From contig CAMFPD010000163.1 of NCBI GenBank assembly GCA_945971355.1, positions 1 through 5,215 of the forward strand: a stretch of DNA of 5,215 bases. The letters run 5' to 3'. A model generated the notes under the pieces. It was given only the letters and a program-made list of their open reading frames with translations. It was not told the origin of the DNA and made no database searches. Made by a program: the position numbers and the translations under genes. Position 1 is the first letter of the stretch; every line of letters begins with the position of its first letter. The stretch is from an uncultured Lachnobacterium sp. GTDB taxonomy: Bacteria; Bacillota; Clostridia; Lachnospirales; Lachnospiraceae. This document shows positions 1 to 5,215 of the stretch, in pieces.

Positions 1-665
1 TCATCATAGTAAATTCCTATGCTCTCTCCATTTGCCTGAGCTTCTGTTGTGACATCTGCCCATGTCTGGATTGCTTCATCCTTAAGCTCAAGGGCAACTA
101 CCGGGTCATTTGACTGAACTCCTGTGCTGCTCTTCTCATATGTTGCTTCTGCTGATTTTATATCTGAACCAGTCATTACAACTGAGCCATTCTCAACAAG
201 GTCTTCAATATCGTAGTTAAGCTCATACTCACCAGTTGCAGAATTATATGTATAATTAGCATTTCCCTCTGAATCATACTGAGCTACAAAGTATAATGCT
301 CCCGGACTTCCCAAATCATCTAATACTTCGTTTGCGTCATAAACACCAGGAATTTCAACTGCAATTCTGTCATCACCGACCTGGTAAACTGAATATTCTG
401 TTGTATAGCTTGCTGCTCTTTCCTCAAGCTTTGCTATAGTGTCAGCTATATCAGTAGCTGATGGATTTTCCTCAACAATATCATATGTAATTGAAACACC
501 ACCAGATAAATCAAGTCCAAGCTTAATACCCTCAGACGCCTTTGAATTGTCAGTTTCCTTCTGACTCACACTTGTCTCGGTAATAATTGTAGATGCATAC
601 CAGCCAGACACGCCTAAGCAGGCAAGGATAAGCAATACAACCAAGACTCCTCTTCCTTTTTTCAT
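1..665 (-). CDS. secD: Protein translocase subunit SecD, N-terminal part (3' end beyond window)
   Basis: SecD is a membrane subunit of the Sec translocon accessory complex SecDF, which uses the proton gradient to help pull secreted proteins across the cytoplasmic membrane. Seen here: 221 codons from an ATG at 663-665, open to the window edge, so the C-terminal membrane bundle is missing. The protein begins MKKGRG, followed by one hydrophobic segment (about residues 7-25, VLVVLLILACLG...), then the SecD signature GIKLGLDLSGG near residues 47-57, then an acidic extracytoplasmic P1-type region that includes IPGVYDANEVLDDLGSPGA. A ribosome binding site AGGAAGG (676-682) lies 10 nt before the ATG. 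The start is only 27 bp after the scfB stop with no terminator between, so the two are probably co-transcribed. SecF would be expected next, outside the window. Whether this is a separate SecD or a SecDF fusion cannot be seen. Identification is firm. Confidence 0.93.
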   Translation of the reverse strand, partial: MKKGRGVLVVLLILACLGVSGWYASTIITETSVSQKETDNSKASEGIKLGLDLSGGVSITYDIVEENPSATDIADTIAKLEERAASYTTEYSVYQVGDDRIAVEIPGVYDANEVLDDLGSPGALYFVAQYDSEGNANYTYNSATGEYELNYDIEDLVENGSVVMTGSDIKSAEATYEKSSTGVQSNDPVVALELKDEAIQTWADVTTEAQANGESIGIYYD

Positions 666-692
666 TGTAATTCTACCTTCCTATTTTTCTTT

Positions 693-2042
693 TTAAGCTT
701 CTGCAGCTTTAATCATAATTGCACATTCTATACGTTTTTTCTGAAGCTCACATCCCAGATCATACGCATCTGTGATTGTGCCATGGAAATTATATGAATT
801 AGCAGCACATCCACCACTACAGTAGAATCGTGCAAAGCAATTACGACATTTTTCTTTTGCATAAACATTACAGCACTTAAACTCATCTCTAAGCTCAGTT
901 GCCTTCACTCCATCCCACACATTTCCCATAAGGAAATCTTCGTTTCCAACGAACTGATGACATGGATATAAGTCTCCCCAAGGTGTCACTGCCAGATACT
1001 CTGTTCCTGAACCACATCCTGATAATCTCTTGTATACACAAGGTCCACCCTCAAGGTCTATCATAAAGTGGAAGAAGTTGAAACCATTTCCCTCTTTATT
1101 TCTCTTAACCATCTCAGCTGCAAGTTTATCGTACTCTTCAAAAAGGATTGGAAGATCCTCCTCCCTTAATGCGTACTCATCTGTTGGCTGTGCTACTACT
1201 GGCTCAACTGAAATCTGTTTGAAGCCAAGGTCTGCAAGATGAAGTACATCCTTTGAAAAATCAGTATTGAAATGTGTATAAGTTCCTCTTACATAGTATC
1301 TGTCCTGATTACGGCTCTCTGCCAGCTTCTGGAATTTTGGCACAATTAAATCATAGCTTCCTGCTCCCTTTCTAAAAGGACGCATTCTATCATGTACCTC
1401 TTTCCTTCCATCGATACTTAGTACCACATTATCCATTTCCTTGTTGGCGAATTCCATAATATCGTCATTTAACAACACACCATTTGTTGTCAGTGTAAAG
1501 CGGAAATGCTTATCATGAATCTTCTCCTGCTCTCTTCCGTATGCAACAAGCTGCTTCACCACATCAAAATTCAAAAGTGGCTCGCCTCCAAAGAAATCCA
1601 CCTCAAGATTTCTTCTGCTTCCTGAATTTGCAATAAGGAAATCCAGTGCCTGTTTTCCGGTCTCATAATCCATCAATGCTCTTCTTCCATGATATTCACC
1701 TTCCTCTGCAAAACAATACTTGCATGCAAGGTTACAATCGTGAGCAATATGTAAGCAAAGTGCTTTTACAACTGTAGGACGTTTCTTAAAGTCAATGATT
1801 TTATTCTCATATACATCCTCTGTAAAAAGCTCTTCGTTATTTTTTAATTCATTTACCTCTTCAATTGCCTCTTCAATTTCCTCTGCAGGATACTTTCCTG
1901 ACAAAGTATTCTTTATCTCTTCTGGTGAATTTTCTTCGAACATCTCGATGACATCATATGTTACATCATCCACCACATGGATTGCTCCACTGTTTACGTC
2001 TAAGACAATATTATAGCCGTTGTTCTTATACTGATGAACCAC
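693..2042 (-). CDS. scfB: SCIFF peptide maturase, radical SAM/SPASM enzyme
   Basis: A 449-residue cytoplasmic enzyme of the SCIFF maturase family (the characterised member is CteB of Clostridium thermocellum), which uses S-adenosylmethionine and iron-sulfur clusters to form a Cys-to-Thr thioether in the SCIFF precursor. Seen: residues 1-90 form a small acidic domain (MVHQYKNNGYNIVLDVNSGA at the start), which in this family is the peptide-binding RRE. The radical SAM cluster motif CNLACKYC has C103, C107 and C110, followed by FFGGEPLLNF (150-159) and LTTNG (184-188). The C-terminal SPASM region carries C335, C343, C361, C390/C391, C399, C402, C408, C412 and C431, enough for two auxiliary 4Fe-4S clusters. 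The start is GTG, chosen because the family begins MVHQYK and a ribosome binding site lies 9 nt upstream. The substrate gene scfA lies upstream and secD follows by 27 bp. Function is inferred from strong family resemblance; the exact crosslink in this organism is not known. Confidence 0.96.
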   Translation of the reverse strand: MVHQYKNNGYNIVLDVNSGAIHVVDDVTYDVIEMFEENSPEEIKNTLSGKYPAEEIEEAIEEVNELKNNEELFTEDVYENKIIDFKKRPTVVKALCLHIAHDCNLACKYCFAEEGEYHGRRALMDYETGKQALDFLIANSGSRRNLEVDFFGGEPLLNFDVVKQLVAYGREQEKIHDKHFRFTLTTNGVLLNDDIMEFANKEMDNVVLSIDGRKEVHDRMRPFRKGAGSYDLIVPKFQKLAESRNQDRYYVRGTYTHFNTDFSKDVLHLADLGFKQISVEPVVAQPTDEYALREEDLPILFEEYDKLAAEMVKRNKEGNGFNFFHFMIDLEGGPCVYKRLSGCGSGTEYLAVTPWGDLYPCHQFVGNEDFLMGNVWDGVKATELRDEFKCCNVYAKEKCRNCFARFYCSGGCAANSYNFHGTITDAYDLGCELQKKRIECAIMIKAAEA

Positions 2043-2051
2043 TACAATATT

Positions 2052-2061
2052 CCTCTCTTTC
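2052..2061 (-). promoter_or_regulatory. Ribosome binding site of scfB, fixing a GTG start
   Basis: The minus strand reads GAAAGAGAGG, then a 9-nt spacer, then GTG GTT CAT. The spacing supports GTG at 2040-2042 as the initiator. No ATG is available in frame nearby, and the upstream in-frame ATT would be only 3 nt from the purine run, too close to be used. Confidence 0.7.
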
Positions 2062-2089
2062 TAATTTCTAATTTTATTTTTGATTTCTT

Positions 2090-2117
2090 ATTATCTAGCC
2101 ATATTTATCCAAGTAAA
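2090..2117 (-). promoter_or_regulatory. Candidate promoter for scfB-secD
   Basis: On the minus strand TTTACT (2117-2112, four of six matches to the sigma-A -35) is separated by 16 nt from GATAAT (2095-2090, five of six matches to -10). Transcription would start near 2083, giving a leader of about 40 nt before the scfB GTG. It lies downstream of the scfA terminator, where a separate promoter would be needed if the terminator is efficient. The surrounding DNA is very AT-rich, so chance matches are easy. Treat this as a candidate only. Confidence 0.4.
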
Positions 2118-2242
2118 CAATCAAGAATTTAAAGTATGTTTTTCTTATGTTCAAATACAAATATCAAAATAATCAGAACATTTTTTTCACAAACAAATTA
2201 TTCCGCAACTTCACTTTATTTTGTATATTGACCTATAATCAC

Positions 2243-2271
2243 AAAAATGACCGCACGCTGTGCGCGCGGTC
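2243..2271 (-). terminator. Rho-independent terminator after scfA
   Basis: The minus strand has a 10-bp stem (GACCGCGCGC paired with GCGTGCGGTC, one G-U wobble) with a 3-nt loop, followed by A and five T (2247-2243). The stem begins 24 nt after the scfA stop. In plus-strand RNA the wobble becomes an A-C mismatch and no T run follows, so the element is directional. It sits between the precursor and maturase genes, so full termination would isolate scfA on a transcript of roughly 250 nt. The T run is short, so partial read-through into scfB is plausible. Confidence 0.85.
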
Positions 2272-2295
2272 GATTTCCGTTAATCGTTAACTAAA

Positions 2296-2439
2296 TTATT
2301 TGTACTGCTCACAAGTCTGGTTTCCAACTGTACAAGAAGTCTTGCAAGCTGACTGGCATGATGTCTGGCACTCACCACATCCGCCTTTTTTGATTGTGTT
2401 CTGTAACTTTCTAGTATTTAATGTCTTTACATGCTTCAT
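2296..2439 (-). CDS. scfA: SCIFF ranthipeptide precursor (six Cys in about 45 residues)
   Basis: A 47-residue precursor of a ribosomally made, post-translationally modified peptide, the substrate of ScfB. Seen: a basic leader (MKHVKTLNTRKLQNTIKK), then a Gly-Gly and the core GGCGECQTSCQSACKTSC, with C21, C24, C28, C32, C36 and C43 and a short tail ending EQYK. This matches the highly conserved SCIFF family. In the characterised homologue CteA the thioether joins Cys32 to Thr37, and both residues stand at the same numbers here. The start is the ATG at 2437-2439: an AAAAGGAGA site lies 7 nt upstream and the family begins MKH. The frame stays open further upstream into the asnS 3' end, but that part is not family-like. 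The gene has its own promoter, leader hairpin and terminator. The mature product, cleavage site and role are not visible; a signalling role has been proposed for clostridial ranthipeptides. Confidence 0.97.
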   Translation of the reverse strand: MKHVKTLNTRKLQNTIKKGGCGECQTSCQSACKTSCTVGNQTCEQYK

Positions 2440-2446
2440 AAGAATC

Positions 2447-2455
2447 TCTCCTTTT
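2447..2455 (-). promoter_or_regulatory. Ribosome binding site of scfA
   Basis: The minus strand reads AAAAGGAGA with a 7-nt spacer (TTCTTA side) to the ATG at 2439. It decides for the 47-codon gene over the longer in-frame extension that would start inside asnS. Confidence 0.85.
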
Positions 2456-2467
2456 CGCTCTATATTT

Positions 2468-2486
2468 GCGGAGCAAAACACTCCGC
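2468..2486 (-). promoter_or_regulatory. Leader hairpin in the scfA mRNA
   Basis: The minus strand GCGGAGT-GTTTT-GCTCCGC can form a 7-bp stem (six Watson-Crick pairs and one U-G) with a 5-nt loop, placed between the predicted transcription start (near 2491) and the scfA ribosome binding site. No T run follows, so it does not look like a terminator of asnS. A stem this close to the RNA 5' end may protect a short abundant mRNA from decay or serve as a binding site. The function is unknown. Confidence 0.6.
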
Positions 2487-2497
2487 CTATCTTCGTT

Positions 2498-2526
2498 ATT
2501 ATAGCATAGCAACTACAATAAGAAAA
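2498..2526 (-). promoter_or_regulatory. Extended -10 promoter of scfA
   Basis: The minus strand carries TGCTATAAT: a perfect sigma-A -10 hexamer (2503-2498) with the TG of an extended -10 one base upstream. Seventeen nt further up is TTTTCT (2526-2521), a weak -35, as is usual for extended -10 promoters. Transcription would start near 2491, leaving a leader of about 50 nt. The -35 lies only 8-13 nt beyond the asnS stop, so scfA is transcribed independently of asnS. Confidence 0.75.
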
Positions 2527-2533
2527 GCATTTT

Positions 2534-3925
2534 TTAAAGTTCGCAGTTATTAACTGTTCTTGGGAATGGAACAACGTCACGAATATTTGACATTCCAGTC
2601 AAGTACATTACGCATCTCTCAAATCCAAGTCCGAATCCTGCGTGACGTGCTGTACCATACTTGCGCAAGTCAAGATAGAACTTGTAATCTTCCTCATTAA
2701 GGCCTAACTCATTGATTCTTGCAAGGAGCTTATCATAATCATCCTCACGCTGACTTCCGCCGATAATCTCTCCAATTCCCGGTACAAGACAGTCAACTGC
2801 TGCAACAGTCTTGCCATCCTCGTTAAGCTTCATATAGAATGCCTTAATCTCCTTTGGATAATCTGTTACGAATACAGGTCTCTTGAATACTTCCTCTGTG
2901 AGATATCTCTCATGCTCTGTCTGAAGATCACATCCCCATGATACTTTATAATCAAACTTATCATTGTTCTTTGAGAGAATGTCAATTGCCTCTGTGTATG
3001 TCACGCGTGCAAAATCATTGTTTACAACATTCTCAAGTCTGTCGAGAAGTCCCTTATCCACGAAGTTGTTAAAGAATGCCATCTCCTCTGGAGCATTCTC
3101 TATTACATAATTGATTACATACTTAAGCATTGCCTCTGCAAGCATCATATCATCATCAAGGTCTGCAAACGCAATTTCAGGCTCAATCATCCAGAACTCT
3201 GCAGCATGTCTTGTTGTATTTGAATTCTCTGCACGGAATGTAGGTCCAAATGTGTACACATTCTTGAATGCCATAGCATATGTCTCACAGTTAAGCTGTC
3301 CTGAAACTGTAAGATTTGTTGGCTTATTAAAGAAATCCTGTGCGAAATCTACTTTGCCTTCCTCATTCATCGGAAGATTGTTCATATCAAGTGTTGTAAC
3401 CTGGAACATCTCTCCAGCACCCTCACAGTCGCTTCCTGTGATAATTGGAGTGTGTACATATACGAAGTCTCTCTCCTGGAAGAATTTGTGGATTGCGTAT
3501 GCACATAATGAACGAACTCTGAATACAGCTTCAAATGTGTTTGTTCTTGGTCTCAAATGTGAGATTGTACGTAAATACTCAAATGTATGTCTCTTCTTCT
3601 GAAGTGGATAATCCGGTGTAGATGCTCCCTCAATTTCAACTTCCTTTGCCTGAATTTCGAATGGCTGCTTAGCTTCTGGTGTAAGTACAAGTTCACCCTT
3701 GACGATAATTGCTGCTCCGACATTGATTTTTGCAACCTCGTCATAATTTGCAATTCCATCGCCATATACAACCTGAATTGGCTCAAAGAATGTTCCATCA
3801 TTTACAACGATAAATCCAAAATTCTTTGAATTACGATTGCTTCTTACCCATCCACCAATTTTAATTTCCTGTCCGGCATATTTTTCTTTGTTTTTAAATA
3901 TATCGCGAATGTTTACAAGATCCAT
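2534..3925 (-). CDS. asnS: Asparaginyl-tRNA synthetase
   Basis: A class IIb aminoacyl-tRNA synthetase that charges tRNA-Asn with asparagine in the cytoplasm using ATP. Seen: 463 residues, the usual bacterial length. There is an N-terminal OB-fold anticodon-binding domain (about residues 18-100, IGGWVRSNRNSKNFGFIVVN), then the catalytic core with motif 1 around 148-162 (RDFVYVHTPII), motif 2 around 230-250 (FRAENSNTTRHAAEFWMIEPE, in which the TRH-AEF pattern is typical of AsnS rather than AspS) and motif 3 with GFGLGFER (430-437) followed by IRDVVPFPR. The ATG at 3923-3925 has a near-perfect AAGGAGG (3941-3935) 9 nt upstream. No T-box or other leader structure fits in the 102 bp before it, and no clear promoter is visible there, so it may share a transcript with the foldase upstream. 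No terminator with a T run follows it. Confidence 0.97.
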   Translation of the reverse strand: MDLVNIRDIFKNKEKYAGQEIKIGGWVRSNRNSKNFGFIVVNDGTFFEPIQVVYGDGIANYDEVAKINVGAAIIVKGELVLTPEAKQPFEIQAKEVEIEGASTPDYPLQKKRHTFEYLRTISHLRPRTNTFEAVFRVRSLCAYAIHKFFQERDFVYVHTPIITGSDCEGAGEMFQVTTLDMNNLPMNEEGKVDFAQDFFNKPTNLTVSGQLNCETYAMAFKNVYTFGPTFRAENSNTTRHAAEFWMIEPEIAFADLDDDMMLAEAMLKYVINYVIENAPEEMAFFNNFVDKGLLDRLENVVNNDFARVTYTEAIDILSKNNDKFDYKVSWGCDLQTEHERYLTEEVFKRPVFVTDYPKEIKAFYMKLNEDGKTVAAVDCLVPGIGEIIGGSQREDDYDKLLARINELGLNEEDYKFYLDLRKYGTARHAGFGLGFERCVMYLTGMSNIRDVVPFPRTVNNCEL

Positions 3926-4027
3926 TCTCTTTATCCTCCTTATTTATACATTTCCTGTCTTTCTTTTCCTACATTGTCATATACATTAATTATCCACTTG
4001 ATATCATTAGTACAGAGTAGGCTATAT

Positions 4028-5215
4028 TTACTCAGCAGATTCTGTATCCTCTGAGATTGCTTCTATATCCTCTGAGATTGCCTCTGTATCCTCTGAGATT
4101 GCCTCTGTATCCTCTGAGATTGCCTCTGTATCTGTATTTTCATCGCCACTCATATAACTTACGTTTGCCGATTCAGCCACAAAGTCAATTGCCTTGTTAA
4201 CCAGATACTGATTGCGAAGATATGCCTCACCTTCCTCAGTATTTCCTGAACCGAAATACTCATACACTGCTGTGGCATCTGCAAAATCTGCTCCACCCTG
4301 TTCAACAATATATGAGATATAGTTCTGATAAGCCTCCTCATCAAACTCAATATTCTCAAGCTTTGCTATATATCCAAAGATGAATTCAGTCTTAATCTGC
4401 TCTGTAATATTCTCTGTCCAGGTCTTTTCAGCTTCCTCAAGAGAAATACCATAAGTATTTGTCAACAAATCTTCGAGAGTCTGTCCCTCAGCACAATTAT
4501 CCTTTGCAAAAGAGGCTTCAAACTCAGCCACTCTTGCAGTCAGGTAATCCTGTGGAATCTCAACTGTAGAATTATCAATCATATATGCCTTTACTTCGTT
4601 AACAGTTGCACTGTAAGCCTGCTGTTTCAAATCCGCTTCAACAGCCTCTTCGAAATCTGCTACTGTTGTTATTCCAGCTTCACTAAAAATATCTGCGACC
4701 TGTTCATCCGTAAGCTCATCCATTGTAATTGGCTCATCAGAATAGATTGCCTTAATATTGAATTCAAAGGTTGTAAGCTGTCCTGCAAGGTTTTCTGCCT
4801 GATACTCTTCTGGGAATGTCACATCTGAGCTTACTGTCTCCCCAACCTTACCTCCAATTATTCCTGATGTAAATCCATCTATAAAGCCGTTGCCTGCTAC
4901 TGCACAGTTATTTGACACATCTAAAAGCACATCCTCTGCTGCACCTCCATCAAAGGCCTCTCCATCAAGGTATCCTGTATAATCAACCTTGACATAATCA
5001 CCTTCCTGTACCACAGTTCTATCTGTCACTTCCTTATATGCATCTGCTCCGTAAGTTGTCAAAAGCTGAGTCAGATACTCATTCTTTGCTGCCTCAGTAA
5101 CCTCATAGTCTGCAGACAAAGTCACTGGAATTTCGTTATAATCCGCAAGGTTAGTTACCTGCTTTGTTACATCAATATCAAACTCTCCACTTCTTTTATC
5201 TGATGTTATACCTGC
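4028..5215 (-). CDS. Trigger-factor-like FKBP-type peptidyl-prolyl isomerase, probably extracytoplasmic (5' end beyond window)
   Basis: A protein-folding factor with prolyl cis-trans isomerase and probably chaperone activity. Seen: 395 codons open to the window edge. Numbering from the first visible residue, 16-67 is a region containing LADYNEIPV and DRTVV, 68-157 is an FKBP domain (VVQEGDYVKVDYTGYLDG, then AFDGG and FIDGFTSGIIGGKVGE), about 160-350 is a helical trigger-factor C-terminal-like region, and the last 35 or so residues are an acidic tail of EAISEDT heptads. The ribosome-binding signature of cytosolic trigger factor (GFRxGxxP type) is absent from the visible part, and little room is left for that domain. 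Homologues of this type in Clostridia are commonly lipoproteins, so I infer a signal peptide just beyond the edge; it cannot be seen. The GTG at 5123-5125 should not be taken as the start, since the FKBP-flanking region continues upstream. asnS follows after 102 bp without a terminator. The family is well supported; the location is inferred. Confidence 0.85.
   Translation of the reverse strand, partial: AGITSDKRSGEFDIDVTKQVTNLADYNEIPVTLSADYEVTEAAKNEYLTQLLTTYGADAYKEVTDRTVVQEGDYVKVDYTGYLDGEAFDGGAAEDVLLDVSNNCAVAGNGFIDGFTSGIIGGKVGETVSSDVTFPEEYQAENLAGQLTTFEFNIKAIYSDEPITMDELTDEQVADIFSEAGITTVADFEEAVEADLKQQAYSATVNEVKAYMIDNSTVEIPQDYLTARVAEFEASFAKDNCAEGQTLEDLLTNTYGISLEEAEKTWTENITEQIKTEFIFGYIAKLENIEFDEEAYQNYISYIVEQGGADFADATAVYEYFGSGNTEEGEAYLRNQYLVNKAIDFVAESANVSYMSGDENTDTEAISEDTEAISEDTEAISEDIEAISEDTESAE
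4041..4131 (-). repeat. 21-bp coding tandem repeat (acidic heptad tail of the foldase)
   Basis: Four full 21-bp units (starting at 4041, 4062, 4083 and 4104; plus-strand consensus TCTGTATCCTCTGAGATTGCC) and a 7-bp partial copy. They keep frame and encode EAISEDT heptads at the extreme C terminus. The units at 4083 and 4104 are identical. The two nearest the stop differ by single bases, one of which changes Thr to Ile. This is the pattern expected of slippage-driven expansion, and copy number probably varies between strains. Confidence 0.95.

Noticed and set aside
1030..1242. Plus-strand open frame antisense to scfB (another lies at 1795-2016)
   Set aside because: Both are antisense to conserved coding sequence, low in complexity, and show no family resemblance.
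2468..2486. Leader hairpin considered as the asnS terminator
   Set aside because: The stem is followed by AAATATAG rather than a T run on the minus strand, and the plus strand also lacks one.
2440..2580. Upstream in-frame extension of scfA to a 94-residue protein
   Set aside because: The extension overlaps the asnS 3' end and the scfA promoter, has no ribosome binding site, and is unlike the SCIFF family, which starts at MKH.
3111..3602. Plus-strand open frame of 163 codons
   Set aside because: It lies wholly antisense to the conserved core of asnS, has no recognisable domain and is explained by codon bias on the opposite strand.
3943..3994. Possible asnS promoters (TATAAA at 3948-3943, GATAAT at 3994-3989)
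   Set aside because: TATAAA would start transcription within the ribosome binding site, and neither has a credible -35 at 16-18 nt. asnS may instead be read from upstream.
4041..4131. Tandem repeat considered as a CRISPR array
   Set aside because: The 21-bp units are directly adjacent with no unique spacers and encode a continuous heptad repeat.
4159..4359. Minus-strand 66-codon open frame in another frame
   Set aside because: It lies inside the foldase gene, which has clear protein homology in its own frame.
5123..5125. GTG as the start of the foldase gene
   Set aside because: The frame stays open to the window edge and the upstream residues (LADYNEIPV region) resemble the rest of the domain; no ribosome binding site precedes the GTG.

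Overview
The window looks like chromosomal DNA from a Gram-positive anaerobe of the class Clostridia, probably a Lachnospiraceae-type gut or rumen organism. The grounds are a SCIFF ranthipeptide pair (precursor plus SPASM radical SAM maturase) next to secD, which is a hallmark clostridial arrangement, together with purine-rich AGGAGG-type ribosome binding sites, AT-rich intergenic DNA and acidic extracellular protein sequences. The genus cannot be fixed from the sequence alone.

All five genes lie on the minus strand, so transcription runs from high to low coordinates. In that order: (1) 5215-4028, a trigger-factor-like FKBP-type foldase, cut by the window edge at its 5' end and ending in a 21-bp tandem repeat that encodes an acidic heptad tail; (2) 3925-2534, complete asnS (asparaginyl-tRNA synthetase); (3) 2439-2296, scfA, the 47-residue six-cysteine SCIFF precursor; (4) 2042-693, scfB, the radical SAM/SPASM SCIFF maturase; (5) 665-1, the N-terminal half of secD, cut by the window edge.

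scfA has its own strong-looking extended -10 promoter just after the asnS stop, a short hairpin in its leader, a good ribosome binding site, and a GC-rich intrinsic terminator immediately after it. That terminator separates scfA from scfB, so the small precursor is probably made in excess as a short transcript, while scfB (GTG start) and secD, 27 bp apart, form a second unit from a weaker promoter or from read-through. Functionally, scfB should install a thioether in the ScfA peptide, SecD takes part in Sec-dependent protein export, and the foldase probably acts outside the membrane on exported proteins. asnS is a housekeeping gene with no obvious link to the others.

No RNA gene, mobile element, CRISPR array or plus-strand gene could be supported. 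The most notable points are the terminator-split precursor/maturase pair, the leader hairpin, and the coding minisatellite in the foldase. The RiPP system itself belongs to a described family and is not new.
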